Source: Planctomycetota bacterium
GTDB lineage: Bacteria; Planctomycetota; UBA1135; GCA-002686595
Direction: 5' to 3'
Length of the DNA: 60,201 bases
Assembly (NCBI GenBank): GCA_016220085.1
Contig: JACRIN010000036.1
Coordinates: 1-60,201 of the forward strand
Under the pieces are notes generated by a model. That model saw only the letters and a program-made list of their open reading frames with translations. It had not been told where the DNA came from and made no database searches. Within the stretch, counting starts at the first letter, position 1. Every line of letters begins with the position of its first letter. The position numbers and the translations under genes are program-made. This document shows positions 50,204 through 59,517 of this stretch, one piece after another.

Positions 50204-51481
50204 TCACGCGTCGAAGAGGTATCCGAGCACCGCGCGCGCCACGAGTACGTCGAGCTCGAACAGCTCGCGCTCGAAGCGTTGGAACATCCGTTGGGCTTCT
50301 GCTTCGCTCGCGTGGCGCGCGAAGAACGCATGCAGCTCGGTCGCGCGCGGCGCGGCGCGGTTTGCCGTCAAGAAGAGCACGGCGGCGGCGAACTCCGGAT
50401 GGGTGCGCGCGGCGCGCTGCAGCGCCGAGCGCAAGATCGGCCGCGCGTAGGTCTCGAGCCCGATCGAACTCGCCGCGAGCGCGCGAGCGAGGCTGCGCAC
50501 GCGCTCGGCCTCCGCCATCAGCGGCGGCGCGCTCGACGCGAGCCGCAATGCTCGCTCGGCCGGCCCGAGCTCCGCCGCGCGACGCTGGACACCCGCGCGG
50601 TCGGCGAGGTCGGCGTCGTGGTGCCCGCCGTCGCCCGCGAGAGGCTTCGCGCTGACACGCAGCCGTCCGCTCTCGAGCTCCAACACGAGCGCGTCCGGCC
50701 GCGCGCGCAGGCTCATGCCGTCGACGATCGCGACCGCGTCGCCGTCGAAGTGCAAGTGATGCGCGCCAACCAACAACGCCGTGTCCGCCCCGCGCTGGTT
50801 CACGATCACGAGCGCAGCGACGAGCACGTGAGTCGGCGAGCGCGGCGGGTCGCGCAACAGATCGACGATCGCCGTCTCGACTTGGAGCACGGCGTGCACG
50901 ACGGCGGTGCGCACGAGCCGCAACGGCCCGGTATCCGCGCGCAGCGTTGCGAGCCGCTCGCTCCCGAAGAAGGCCGAAAGCTGCTCGAACCACGGGTAGC
51001 GCACCGTGTCCGCGGAGCGCGGCTTCTCGAGCAACAGCGTCAAGGCTCCGCAGCACGGCGAGCGCACACCGAATCGATCGAGCGTGCCGAACTCCGCGGT
51101 GTGGCCGTCGACGACCCTGCCGACGTGGGCCGCGATCTCGACGACGAGCGCCTTGGCCCCGGCTCGCGCGGTGCGCACCGTGAAGTGGTCGTTCGCGAGC
51201 TCCAGCGCGCCAGGTTCGACGCGTCCGCCGAGGTTCGAGACAGTGAAGACGCGCCGCTGTTGCAGCGTCAGCGACGACATCAGCGGCGCGGCGACGTCGC
51301 GATCGAAGTTCGCGCGCAGCTCACCTTGGAACTCGTCCGAGCACGTGATCAGACACATGCCGTACTCCGCGACGTGCGCGAGCGATTGCGCCGCACGCCG
51401 GATCTCGCCGTGCAGGACGTCGAGCGGCACTTCGCACCCGAGGGAGCGCGCGAGCGCCTGGAGAGCCGCGGTTGTGGGCAT
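50204..51481 (-). CDS. Protein of unknown function downstream of the nucleoside genes
   Basis: A 425-residue cytoplasmic protein starting at 51481, 50 bp after punA. I recognise no family. It begins with LQALARSLGCEVPLD and contains GYGMCLIT-like strands (VAEYGMCLITCSDEF), RFGVRSPCCGALTLLLEK and a C-terminal helical part (QRMFQRFERELFELDVLV). Two adjacent Cys (SPCCGA) could bind metal. Its place at the end of the deoB-deoA-nupC-punA run suggests a connection with nucleoside use, but the gap makes a separate role possible. Confidence 0.7.
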   Translation of the reverse strand: MPTTAALQALARSLGCEVPLDVLHGEIRRAAQSLAHVAEYGMCLITCSDEFQGELRANFDRDVAAPLMSSLTLQQRRVFTVSNLGGRVEPGALELANDHFTVRTARAGAKALVVEIAAHVGRVVDGHTAEFGTLDRFGVRSPCCGALTLLLEKPRSADTVRYPWFEQLSAFFGSERLATLRADTGPLRLVRTAVVHAVLQVETAIVDLLRDPPRSPTHVLVAALVIVNQRGADTALLVGAHHLHFDGDAVAIVDGMSLRARPDALVLELESGRLRVSAKPLAGDGGHHDADLADRAGVQRRAAELGPAERALRLASSAPPLMAEAERVRSLARALAASSIGLETYARPILRSALQRAARTHPEFAAAVLFLTANRAAPRATELHAFFARHASEAEAQRMFQRFERELFELDVLVARAVLGYLFDA

Positions 51482-51531
51482 GGGGAAGTCGCCTGGCCAT
51501 CGAACGCGCCAGCCGCCGAGAACGAACGAGA

Positions 51532-52350
51532 CTACAAGGTGGCGCGGAGGTGCGGCAGCGCGTGCTCCAGGACCGCGGAGAAGCGCTCGGCCGCCGCCGC
51601 GCCGGCCGCGACGACTTCTTCGTGCGCGAGCGGCGTCGGCGAGATGCCCGCGGCCAGATTGGTGACGAGCGAGATGCCGCAGACGCGCGCGCCGGAGGCC
51701 CGCGCCGAGACGGCTTCGAGTGCGGTGCTCATCCCAACCGCATCGGCGCCCGCGCCGGCGAGCCAACGGATCTCCGCGGGCGTTTCGTAGCTCGGGCCGA
51801 GCAGCGCCGCGTAGACACCGGACTCGAGCGCGACACCCGCGTCGCGCGCGCCGAGCTCTAGTGCGGCTCCGAGCGCCTCGTCCCACACGCGCGTAGCGCC
51901 GCGTTCGTGCGCCGCGAGCGGAGCGCGACCTTGCAGCGAGATGTGATCGCGAATGCGCATCAACGTGCCCCCCGGCCACGCGCGGCGCAGTCCGCCGGCG
52001 GCGTTGGTCAGGACGACGAGCTTCGCGCCCGCGCGACAGAAGGCGCGCACGGCGCGGGTCACCTCGCGCGAACTCCAACCTTCGTAGAGGTGCACGCGAC
52101 CTTGTTGGACGAGCACGCGGCGGCCGCCGAGCTCGCCGAGCACGAGACGGCCCGCGTGGCCGGCCACACGGCTCTGTGGCATGCCGTCGAGCGCCGCGTA
52201 AGGGATCGAGCGCGCATGCGAGAGGCGCTCGGCGAAACCGCCGAGCCCCGAGCCGAGCACGAACACGGCGTCGAAGTCGCGAACCTCGTGCTCGGACAGC
52301 GAGCGCACCAGTCGCTCGACCGACGGATCGCGCGCGATGACGGTGCTCAC
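51532..52350 (-). CDS. punA: Purine nucleoside phosphorylase
   Basis: A 272-residue trimeric-type PNP that phosphorolyses inosine, guanosine and their deoxy forms to base plus (deoxy)ribose 1-phosphate. VLGSGLGGFAERL is the phosphate-binding Ser loop; VLTNAAGGL, GPSYETPAEIR, AVGMSTALEAV and VTNLAAGI carry the base-binding Glu and Asn. The GTG start at 52350 overlaps the stop of nupC by 4 bp (GTGA), which decides it over the ATG 36 bp upstream. Confidence 0.93.
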   Translation of the reverse strand: MSTVIARDPSVERLVRSLSEHEVRDFDAVFVLGSGLGGFAERLSHARSIPYAALDGMPQSRVAGHAGRLVLGELGGRRVLVQQGRVHLYEGWSSREVTRAVRAFCRAGAKLVVLTNAAGGLRRAWPGGTLMRIRDHISLQGRAPLAAHERGATRVWDEALGAALELGARDAGVALESGVYAALLGPSYETPAEIRWLAGAGADAVGMSTALEAVSARASGARVCGISLVTNLAAGISPTPLAHEEVVAAGAAAAERFSAVLEHALPHLRATL

Positions 52351-53600
52351 AGGAACACCCCCGCGATCGCAGCGGTCATCCAACACGCCATCGCGCCGCC
52401 GATCATCGCCTTGAGCGCGAGCTTGGCGAGGTCGGTCTTGCGTTCGGGGGCGAGCGCGGAGATGCCGCCGATCTGGATCCCGATCGATCCGAAGTTCGCG
52501 AATCCGCAGAGCGCGTAGGCGGCGATCCTCGCGGAACGCGTCGTCTCCAGCACGACGTCATGGCCGGACGAGGGCAGGATCTCTTGCAGTCCCTTGTACG
52601 CGAAGAATTCGTTGAGCGAGATCTGGGTGCCGAGCAGACCGCCGACGAGCTGACAGTCGTGCCAGCCGGTGATCCCGATCAGCCACGCGACTGGCGCGAA
52701 CACCCAACCGAAGATCTTGGCGAGCGACAGATCCGGGATGCCGCTCTTCTCGCCGATCACTCCGAGCGGCCAGTTGATCAGGTACACGAACGCGATGAAC
52801 GCGATCAGCATCGCGATCACGTTCAACCAGAGGCGCAAGCCGTCGCTCGTGCCGTTGGCGGCCGCTTCGATCAGGTTGGTCGCGTTGCGATCGATGCGAA
52901 GCTCCACCTTGCCGGCGGTTTCGGAGACCTGGGTCTCGGGTCGAATCAGCTTCGCGATCACGAACGACGCTGGCGCGCTCATCACGCTCGCCGTGATCAG
53001 GTGCGGAGCGATCTCCGGGCCGAGAATTCCCATGTAGACGGCCATCACCGAGCCCGCGATCGTCGCGAAGCCGCCGGTCATCAGCGCGTTGAGCTCGGAC
53101 ATCGTCATCCGCGGCACGTACGGCCGGATCACGAGCGGCGCTTCGGTTTGCCCCATGAAGATGTTGGCCGCGGCGGCCATCGACTCACCGCCCGAGAGCC
53201 CCATCGTGCGGCTCATCAGCTTCGCGAGCGCCCACACGAGGATCTGCATGATGCCGAGGTGGTAGAGCACCGCGAAGAGCGCGGACACGAAGATGATCAC
53301 AACCAAGCCCGTCCCCGCGAACGCGAAGACGAAGCCGTTCGGCGACGCCGGATCTCCGAGCGTGCCGAACACCGTCGTCGCGGCTGGGATGACCATCGAC
53401 ACGAGCTTCGTGATGAAGCCAGAAGCGTGCTCGAAGAACGCGCGACCGACATCCGTGAGCAGGATCACAGCGGCGACGGCGAACTGGAGCACGATCCCGC
53501 CGATGACGACACGCCATTGGAAGCGAGAGCGATCGCTCGAGAGCAACCACGCGACGAGGATGAAGAACGCGATGCCGAGGCACGCCCGGAGGATGGTCAT
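52347..53600 (-). CDS. nupC: Concentrative nucleoside transporter (NupC/CNT family)
   Basis: A 417-residue inner-membrane nucleoside-cation symporter with about eight helices. The CNT core is visible: LYHLGIMQILVWALA, then GESMAAAANIFMGQTEAP (nucleoside and cation site), PRMTMSELNALMTGGFATIAG and CGFANFGSIGIQIGGISAL at the end. It imports ribo- or deoxyribonucleosides for the neighbouring phosphorylases. It lies between deoA (52 bp) and punA (4-bp overlap). Confidence 0.94.
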   Translation of the reverse strand: MTILRACLGIAFFILVAWLLSSDRSRFQWRVVIGGIVLQFAVAAVILLTDVGRAFFEHASGFITKLVSMVIPAATTVFGTLGDPASPNGFVFAFAGTGLVVIIFVSALFAVLYHLGIMQILVWALAKLMSRTMGLSGGESMAAAANIFMGQTEAPLVIRPYVPRMTMSELNALMTGGFATIAGSVMAVYMGILGPEIAPHLITASVMSAPASFVIAKLIRPETQVSETAGKVELRIDRNATNLIEAAANGTSDGLRLWLNVIAMLIAFIAFVYLINWPLGVIGEKSGIPDLSLAKIFGWVFAPVAWLIGITGWHDCQLVGGLLGTQISLNEFFAYKGLQEILPSSGHDVVLETTRSARIAAYALCGFANFGSIGIQIGGISALAPERKTDLAKLALKAMIGGAMACWMTAAIAGVFL

Positions 53601-53652
53601 CGGGACGGTATCGAACCGTGGCGAGTGCGGAGCCGCAAGGGCTTGACGGCGC

Positions 53653-54954
53653 TCACGGGCCGAATCGATGGAGGATCAGCGGATCGGGTCGGTGCTCCGC
53701 TCGGAGTTCGAACGAGCCTTCGATGCGACGCAGCGCCTCGTCCAGCCCTCGGCCGTTGTGACGCACTTCGACGAGCGGCTCGCCGCGCGCCACAGGCTTT
53801 CCATCGTCGACGAGGAACACCAGCCCGACCGCCGGGTCGATCGCGTCGCCGAGCACGCGCCTGCCGCCGCCGAGCGCCGTAATCGCGAGCCCGAGCGCGC
53901 GCAAATCGCGCCACGCGAGCACTCCATCGACCGGCGCCTTCACGAATGCGCTCTCACGAGCTCGCGGCAGGCGCGCGCGCTCGTCGAGACAACGCGGATC
54001 GCCGCCTTGGGCCGCGATCACGCGAGCGAAGAGCTCTCGCGCGGAGCCGTCGTCGAGAGAACGCGCGATGCGGCGTTTGCCGGCCTCGAGGTCCGACTCG
54101 CGGCCGGTCAACGCGAGCAATTCGCCGCCCTGAAGGCACACGAGCTCGCGCAAGTCGGCTGGTCCGCCGCCCGCGAGGCAGTCGAAACTCTCCTCGATCT
54201 CCAACGCGTTGCCGGCCGTGCGGCCGAGCGGACGCGACATGCACGTCTGGAAGGCGCTGGTGCGCACGCCCATGCTCTCCGCGAGTCGGATCATCGTGCG
54301 CGCGAGCTCCGCGCCGCGCTCGCGCTCGACCATGAACGCGCCGGAGCCGAACTTGACGTCGAGCACGAGCGCGTCGATGCCTTCGGCGAGCTTCTTCGAG
54401 AGGATCGAGCTCGCGATCAGCGGAATCGACTCGATCAAGCCGGTGACGTCGCGCAGCGCGTAGAGCTTCTTGTCGGCGGGCACGAGCTCCGGCGTCTGGC
54501 CGCCGAGAGCGACGCCGGTGCTCTCGAGGCACCGCGCAAACTCCGCGCTCGAGAGCTGCGTGCGAAAGCCGGGGATCGACTCGAGCTTGTCGAGCGTGCC
54601 GCCGGTGTGCCCGAGTCCTCGCCCGGAGATCATCGGCACCGCGACGCCGCACGCGGCGAGCGCCGGCGCGAGCGGAATCGAGACCTTGTCGCCGATGCCG
54701 CCGGTCGAGTGCTTGTCGACCTTGGGCAGCGCGACGCGCGGGAACGCGAGCTTCTCGCCGCTGTCCAACATCGCGCGCGTCCAATGCGCGAGCTCCTGCG
54801 GCTCCATCCCTCGCACGAAGATCAGCGCGAGCAACGCGGATGCGAAGTAGTCGGGGATCTCGCCGGCGACGTAGCTCCTCAGGAACCACTCGCTCTCCTC
54901 GCGCGTCAGGGCACCGCCGTCGCGCTTCTTCCGCAGGATCGAGCGCGCGTCCAT
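53653..54954 (-). CDS. deoA: Thymidine phosphorylase
   Basis: A 433-residue pyrimidine-nucleoside phosphorylase: phosphorolysis of thymidine and deoxyuridine to base plus deoxyribose 1-phosphate. The family signature is SGRGLGHTGGTLDKLE; DKHSTGGIGDKVS binds phosphate, and FQTCMSRPLGRTAGNALE follows. The C-terminal beta domain contains VKAPVDGVLAWRD and LVEVRHNGRGL. The ATG at 54954 overlaps the deoB stop codon (TGATG), so the two genes are translationally coupled. Confidence 0.95.
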   Translation of the reverse strand: MDARSILRKKRDGGALTREESEWFLRSYVAGEIPDYFASALLALIFVRGMEPQELAHWTRAMLDSGEKLAFPRVALPKVDKHSTGGIGDKVSIPLAPALAACGVAVPMISGRGLGHTGGTLDKLESIPGFRTQLSSAEFARCLESTGVALGGQTPELVPADKKLYALRDVTGLIESIPLIASSILSKKLAEGIDALVLDVKFGSGAFMVERERGAELARTMIRLAESMGVRTSAFQTCMSRPLGRTAGNALEIEESFDCLAGGGPADLRELVCLQGGELLALTGRESDLEAGKRRIARSLDDGSARELFARVIAAQGGDPRCLDERARLPRARESAFVKAPVDGVLAWRDLRALGLAITALGGGRRVLGDAIDPAVGLVFLVDDGKPVARGEPLVEVRHNGRGLDEALRRIEGSFELRAEHRPDPLILHRFGP

Positions 54955-56135
54955 CACGCGGCGAGATCGGCGAGGAACGAGCGACCCGGCCCGGCCGGCG
55001 CGAGGCCGAGAGTCTCCTCGACCGTCGCACCGATGTCCGCGAACGTCGTGCGCGTGCCGAGCGCGACGTTGCTCGCGAGCCCGGGCCCCCACGCGAGCAA
55101 CGGAACGTACTCGCGCGTGTGATCGGTCGTCTTGGTGAACGTCGGATCGTTGCCGTGGTCGGCGGTCAAGATCAGCAGGTCGCCGGGCCGCAGCTTTCGC
55201 GCGAGCACCGCGAGCTCTCGATCGAAGCTCTCGAGCCCGCGCCGATAACCGACCGCGTCGCGTCGATGGCCCCAGAGCATGTCGAAGTCGACGAGGTTGA
55301 CGAACACGAGCCCGCGCTCGACGCGCCGTGCACCGTCCGCGAGCTCGAGCGTGCGCTTCATCCCGTCGTCGTTGCCCTCGGTGTGGATCGATTCGCCGAC
55401 GCCGCGGCCCGCGAAGATGTCCTCGATCTTGCCGACGCCGATCACCGGCACGTTCGCGGCGGTCAGACGGTCGAGCACGGTCGGCTGGAACGGCTTCAGC
55501 GAGTAGTCGCGGCGGTTGTACGTGCGCTCGAAGCTCCCCGCTTCGCCGACGAACGGCCGCGCGATCACGCGACCGACGCCGTGCGGATTCAGGATGTCGC
55601 GCGCGATCTCGCAGAGCTCGTAGAGCCGCTGGAGCCCGAAATGCGTCTCGTGACACGCGATCTGGAAGACGCTGTCGGCGCTGGTGTAGACGATCGGCTT
55701 GCCGGAACGGATGTGCTCCTCGCCGAGCCGTGCGAGCACCTCGGTGCCCGACGCGGGCGCATTGCAGAGCACGCCGGGCAACTTCGCGCGTCGCACGAAC
55801 GCGTCGATGATCTCGGGCGGGAAGCCGTGCGCGAAGACGGGGAACTCGCGCTCGAGCACGCAGCCCATCATCTCCCAGTGCCCGGTCGACGTGTCCTTGC
55901 CGGGCGAGCGCTCCGCGCAGCGTCCGAACGCCCCGAGCGGCGCGTCGACGGGCGCGACGCGCGTCACGCCGGGCACGTTGCCGAGCCCGAACGCGCGCAA
56001 GTTCGGCACGTCGAGCCCGCCGGTCGCGTCGACGATGTGGTCGAGCGTGTGCGTGCCCGCATCGCCGAAGCGCGCCGCATCCGGCAACGCTCCGACGCCG
56101 AGCGAGTCGAGGACGATCAGGAACACTCGTTTCAT
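54954..56135 (-). CDS. deoB: Phosphopentomutase
   Basis: A 393-residue metal-dependent phosphopentomutase converting (deoxy)ribose 1-phosphate to 5-phosphate, feeding DeoC and RpiB. LIVLDSLGVGALPDA supplies the first metal ligand, KDTSTGHWEMMG the phosphorylated Thr, NLVDFDMLWGHRRD and LTADHGNDPT the remaining metal ligands. It is the first gene of the deoB-deoA-nupC-punA operon and diverges from a small DUF1499 lipoprotein gene. Confidence 0.95.
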   Translation of the reverse strand: MKRVFLIVLDSLGVGALPDAARFGDAGTHTLDHIVDATGGLDVPNLRAFGLGNVPGVTRVAPVDAPLGAFGRCAERSPGKDTSTGHWEMMGCVLEREFPVFAHGFPPEIIDAFVRRAKLPGVLCNAPASGTEVLARLGEEHIRSGKPIVYTSADSVFQIACHETHFGLQRLYELCEIARDILNPHGVGRVIARPFVGEAGSFERTYNRRDYSLKPFQPTVLDRLTAANVPVIGVGKIEDIFAGRGVGESIHTEGNDDGMKRTLELADGARRVERGLVFVNLVDFDMLWGHRRDAVGYRRGLESFDRELAVLARKLRPGDLLILTADHGNDPTFTKTTDHTREYVPLLAWGPGLASNVALGTRTTFADIGATVEETLGLAPAGPGRSFLADLAA

Positions 56136-56264
56136 CGCGTGCTTTCGAGGAGGCGCGCCATCCTAGCGCAGCTCGAGCGCGAGTCCTCGTCCGGCGAAGG
56201 TCGATCGCGCGCGCCTCGCGATCGGCGCATGGATTCGGGCAGCGCGCGCGGCGACAATCGCCGC

Positions 56265-56750
56265 ATGCCGAGACGTTGGTGGTGGAGCGTCCTCGCGACG
56301 GGGCTCTTGGTGCGCGGCGTCGGCGGCGTCGCTTGCGTCGGTTGCGCGGGAACGCGGCCGACCGAGCTCGGGTGGAGCGCCGGCAAGCTCGCGGACTGTC
56401 CAAGCTCGCCCAATTGCGTGGTCAGCCAAGCGGACGCGACGGACTCGGCGTTCGTCGAGCCGTTGCGCTTCGAAGGCGAGCCCGCGTTCGCGTGGAGCGC
56501 CGCCGTCGCCGCGGCGAGGGCGCTCTCCGGCGCGAGCGTCGTCGAGCAGCGCGACGACTATCTTTGGATCGAGTGCAAGAGCCGCATGTTCGGCTTCGTC
56601 GACGATCTCGAGTTCGCGCTCGTCGTCGCCGAGCGCCGCATCGAAGTCCGCTCCGCATCGCGCCTGGGCTACTCCGACCTCGGCGTCAACCGCGCGCGGA
56701 TCGAGACGCTGCGCGAGCGCTTCGCGAACGAGCTCGCGACGCGCCGCTGA
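56265..56750 (+). CDS. DUF1499 domain lipoprotein
   Basis: A 161-residue protein. The N-terminus (WWWSVLATGLLVRGVGGVACVGCAG) has a hydrophobic helix and a lipobox-like VGC/AC. The DUF1499 domain is clear: LADCPSSPNCVVSQ, DDYLWIECKSRMFGFVDDLEF and RSASRLGYSDLGVNRARIETLR. The family is found in many bacteria and chloroplasts, with no established function. It diverges from deoB. Confidence 0.87.
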   Translation: MPRRWWWSVLATGLLVRGVGGVACVGCAGTRPTELGWSAGKLADCPSSPNCVVSQADATDSAFVEPLRFEGEPAFAWSAAVAAARALSGASVVEQRDDYLWIECKSRMFGFVDDLEFALVVAERRIEVRSASRLGYSDLGVNRARIETLRERFANELATRR

Positions 56751-56755
56751 GCGCC

Positions 56756-56870
56756 GGATCCACGGCCTCTCGGAGTTCACGCCTCGTCCGAGTTCACGGC
56801 ACTCCCGCGTTCACAGCTCGCTCGAGTTCACGGCGCGCCTCGCTTCACAGCTCGCGCGCGATCACGGCGC
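56756..56870. repeat. 17-18 bp tandem repeat containing a stop-codon motif
   Basis: About seven degenerate units of the type GAGTTCACGGC plus 6-8 bases fill the space between two convergent genes. On the minus strand each carries GCCGTGAACTC, and the last unit contains the stop codon of the gene at 56862. Confidence 0.6.
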
Positions 56871-57623
56871 GATGGTGAAGAGCCGCGCCGACGTCAGGTT
56901 GGTCTTGAACGGGTCGGCAGGGTCGCGCGTCCAGGCTTGGACCGCGACCTGGGTTCCGAACTGGAGCTGTGGGTCGAGCCCCGACGCGATCACCTGGTTG
57001 AAATCGACCGCGAGCGAACCGTCGCACAGTCCGTTGGTCCCTCCGGTCGACTGCACGGCGAGGCGCTTCAGCGGCGGCTTCACGCAGAGCTCGCCACCTT
57101 GGAACGGCTGCTGCGCGGGGCCGTTCGTTCCGTAGAAGAAGAGCCCGTTCTTCGCGCCGAGCAGGTTGTCGGCGCGCAGCGTGAAGCTCTTCGCTCCCGC
57201 GAGGAAACCGCACGCGCAGCCTTCGCTGGTCAGCACCGGCGTGCAACCGAGGCTGTTCGTCTTCGCCGCGCAGTAGAACGAGACCGGGCTCGCGCCGCCG
57301 ACCTGGTTGTGCGCGACCAGCGGCACGATTCCGGCGCTCGTTTGGCGTCCAGCGGCCCACAGCTCGCCGCCGACTCCGTCGAGACCGAGCAACGACACGC
57401 CGGGGATGCACTCGAGACCCGTCGCAAGGCTCCAGCTCGAGCCGGTGAAGTCGAAGTCGTCCGCGACCTCCTTGTCCTCGGTCGCGGCGAGGTGACTCGG
57501 TCCGATGGTGTAGTTGGTCCATCCGGTGCTCCAAACTCGATCGCACTGGGCGTGGAGCGTCGCGGGGAGCGCGGTGACGGCGGCGAGCAAAGCGCTCGCT
57601 CGAAGTAGTTGGCTGGGCTTCAT
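56862..57623 (-). CDS. Secreted protein with TNSLGCTP C-terminal domain
   Basis: A 253-residue exported protein (signal LLRASALLAAVTALPATLHAQ). Residues 22-105 are a unique N-terminal part (DDFDFTGSSWSLATG). From residue 112 it has the same domain as the 887-residue protein at 12425: CAAKTNSLGCTP, GLFFYGTNGPAQQPFQGGE, LCVKPPLKRL and AVQAWTRDPADPF. The conserved Cys residues probably form disulfides. This is the smallest intact carrier in the window. The function is unknown; surface display is likely. Confidence 0.82.
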   Translation of the reverse strand: MKPSQLLRASALLAAVTALPATLHAQCDRVWSTGWTNYTIGPSHLAATEDKEVADDFDFTGSSWSLATGLECIPGVSLLGLDGVGGELWAAGRQTSAGIVPLVAHNQVGGASPVSFYCAAKTNSLGCTPVLTSEGCACGFLAGAKSFTLRADNLLGAKNGLFFYGTNGPAQQPFQGGELCVKPPLKRLAVQSTGGTNGLCDGSLAVDFNQVIASGLDPQLQFGTQVAVQAWTRDPADPFKTNLTSARLFTIAP

Positions 57624-57868
57624 GTTCGTGTCGGGCATGCGTCCAAGCGGCGCGCCGGGAACGCAAGGCTCGTTCCGCTGCGCGGGCACGTCCTCGCGAA
57701 GCTGCGAACGCGATCGAGCGATCGCGCACATCCAAGTGTCGGACGTCGAGTCCTCATCCCGACCGCGAGCGACGCCGGGCTTCGGACGATTCGCGCGGGA
57801 ACTCGGGGCACCCGAGCGGTTACTACTGTGGCTTCGGTCCTCGTCGACGTCCCGGTCGGAACCCCACC

Positions 57869-59380
57869 ATGCGCAACCCGCTCACTCGCTTCCCGCGCTC
57901 GCTCGCTCTCGTCCTCCTCGCCGTCATGTGCCTCGACCTTGGCGCGAGAGCGCAGGAGCGGCCGAGCCCGAAGCTCACATTCGACGAGCTCGCGCGCTCG
58001 TTCATCGATCGCCACTGCAAGAAGGGCGCGCCGGTCACGGAGTGCTCGTTCGACGTCGTGCTCGAGAAGAGCTACGCGCGCTTCGATCTCGGGCTCTTCG
58101 CGGTCGTGTATCCGGTGGAGTTCCTCGAAGACAAGGGCAAGTGCGAGGCGCTCCGAAGTGTGCTGCTCGGCCTCGTCGACCTCGAGCAACGTTGGCTCGA
58201 TTGGATCGAGCCCGTTCCGCCCGCCGACGACACCCTGCGCAAGGACCTGAGCAGCATGCGCGGCTGGATCAAGGGCTGGAAGGCCGGCGCGTTCGCGAAC
58301 CTCGAGCGTGCCGCGGACAAGGACTGGCTCGTCGCGTTGAAGCCCGACGCCGCGATCGGAGACGCGGTGAGGCGCGCGCAGGCCACGTTGCTCTCCTCGG
58401 AGCGCTTCGCGATCGTGCCGACCGACGGCAAGGCGGCGCGCGTGCTGCTCTGCCCGACCAGGCGCGACTTCATGGAGCTCTTGAGCTACGGCGGCTTGGT
58501 CGACGCGGACGCGCGAGCACGCAATTGGTGGTCGATCTCCGCCGACTGGACGCAGTTCTGGATCGACCGCACCGTGTGCATCGCACTCGAGTACACGCCG
58601 TGGGAAGGCTCCGATCCCGAGTTTCGAACCGGCCTGGCGATGACCAAGCTCTCGTCGACCGGCATGGTGCAACACGTGTCCCAGCAAGCGGCGCTCGCGC
58701 TCCTGCGTCAATGCGCACCGACGGTGCCCGAGAGCACGCTCGACCGCGCGCTCGCCGCCGCGCTGACGCTGCAGGTCTGCGGAGAGTTCACGACGATCGA
58801 CAACGCGGGCTCGGTGTCGACCAGCGGCGCGCGCACGGCGCCGTACGAACGCTTCGTCCCCGGCGGCAACCCGAAAGGCGGAACGCTGCCCGCGATCAAG
58901 GCCGATTCGCAGAACGCGATCGTCGAGAACCACTGGCGCAAGGGCGGCGGCAAGGACCGTTTCCTCGCGCCGTTGCGCGAGGGACAGAAGCTCGGCGCGA
59001 AGGAAGCGAAGGGGAAGGACCCGCTCGCGAACTTCGTGCTGGTCGGCGACGGTGGTAAGCACGTCGTGTACGCGCCGTTCTTCGGTCCGCACGCCGGCGA
59101 GCAGGAGTACCCGCCGCCCGCGTTCGTGATCGACTACGCGGAATTCTTCCGCTCGTACCGAACCTCGTTCGTCTGCTGGCTCGCCGACCACGGCGACACG
59201 ACGCCCGCGGCCGCGAAGGAGAAGTTCTCGAAGCTCGTGCGCGCGCTGTCGACCTGCACGCTAGAGCGCTCGTTCGAAGTCGTCGTCAGCGAAGTCTATG
59301 GCGTGCCGATCAGCGGCAAGGACGGCACGACCGACAGCCTCGAATGGCGCTTCCTGAAGTGGATCCAGAGCGGCAAGTGA
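57869..59380 (+). CDS. Large exported protein of unknown function
   Basis: A 503-residue protein with a signal peptide (LALVLLAVMCLDLGARAQ) and no recognised family. Visible features: LTFDELARSFIDRHCKKG near the start, FEVVVSEVYGVP and LEWRFLKWIQSGK at the end, suggesting a peptidase-like or domain-DUF protein. Its length and the HVSQQAALALL, FIDR and STCTLERSF segments suggest a mostly helical fold. It is monocistronic and preceded by a 245-bp gap with no recognised signal. Confidence 0.78.
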   Translation: MRNPLTRFPRSLALVLLAVMCLDLGARAQERPSPKLTFDELARSFIDRHCKKGAPVTECSFDVVLEKSYARFDLGLFAVVYPVEFLEDKGKCEALRSVLLGLVDLEQRWLDWIEPVPPADDTLRKDLSSMRGWIKGWKAGAFANLERAADKDWLVALKPDAAIGDAVRRAQATLLSSERFAIVPTDGKAARVLLCPTRRDFMELLSYGGLVDADARARNWWSISADWTQFWIDRTVCIALEYTPWEGSDPEFRTGLAMTKLSSTGMVQHVSQQAALALLRQCAPTVPESTLDRALAAALTLQVCGEFTTIDNAGSVSTSGARTAPYERFVPGGNPKGGTLPAIKADSQNAIVENHWRKGGGKDRFLAPLREGQKLGAKEAKGKDPLANFVLVGDGGKHVVYAPFFGPHAGEQEYPPPAFVIDYAEFFRSYRTSFVCWLADHGDTTPAAAKEKFSKLVRALSTCTLERSFEVVVSEVYGVPISGKDGTTDSLEWRFLKWIQSGK

Positions 59381-59386
59381 GCACGC

Positions 59387-59517
59387 TCACGGATTGACGT
59401 CGAAACGCAGCGCGTGGGGCTGACCGTTGGTCCAGCGCGCGAGGTCGAACGGCGCCACCGCCGCGTGCGACCGCTCGCCCGGCTTCGCGATGCACCTCGA
59501 GCGCGCGCTCAGCGCCC
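59387..59517 (-). pseudogene. Possible frame-shifted remnant after the META lipoprotein
   Basis: In another frame than the META lipoprotein, the 43 codons before the stop at 59387 read as plausible protein (FDLARWTNGQPHALRFDVNP) with no start codon of their own. It may be a lost C-terminal part of the lipoprotein or an unrelated remnant. I recognise no family. Confidence 0.25.
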
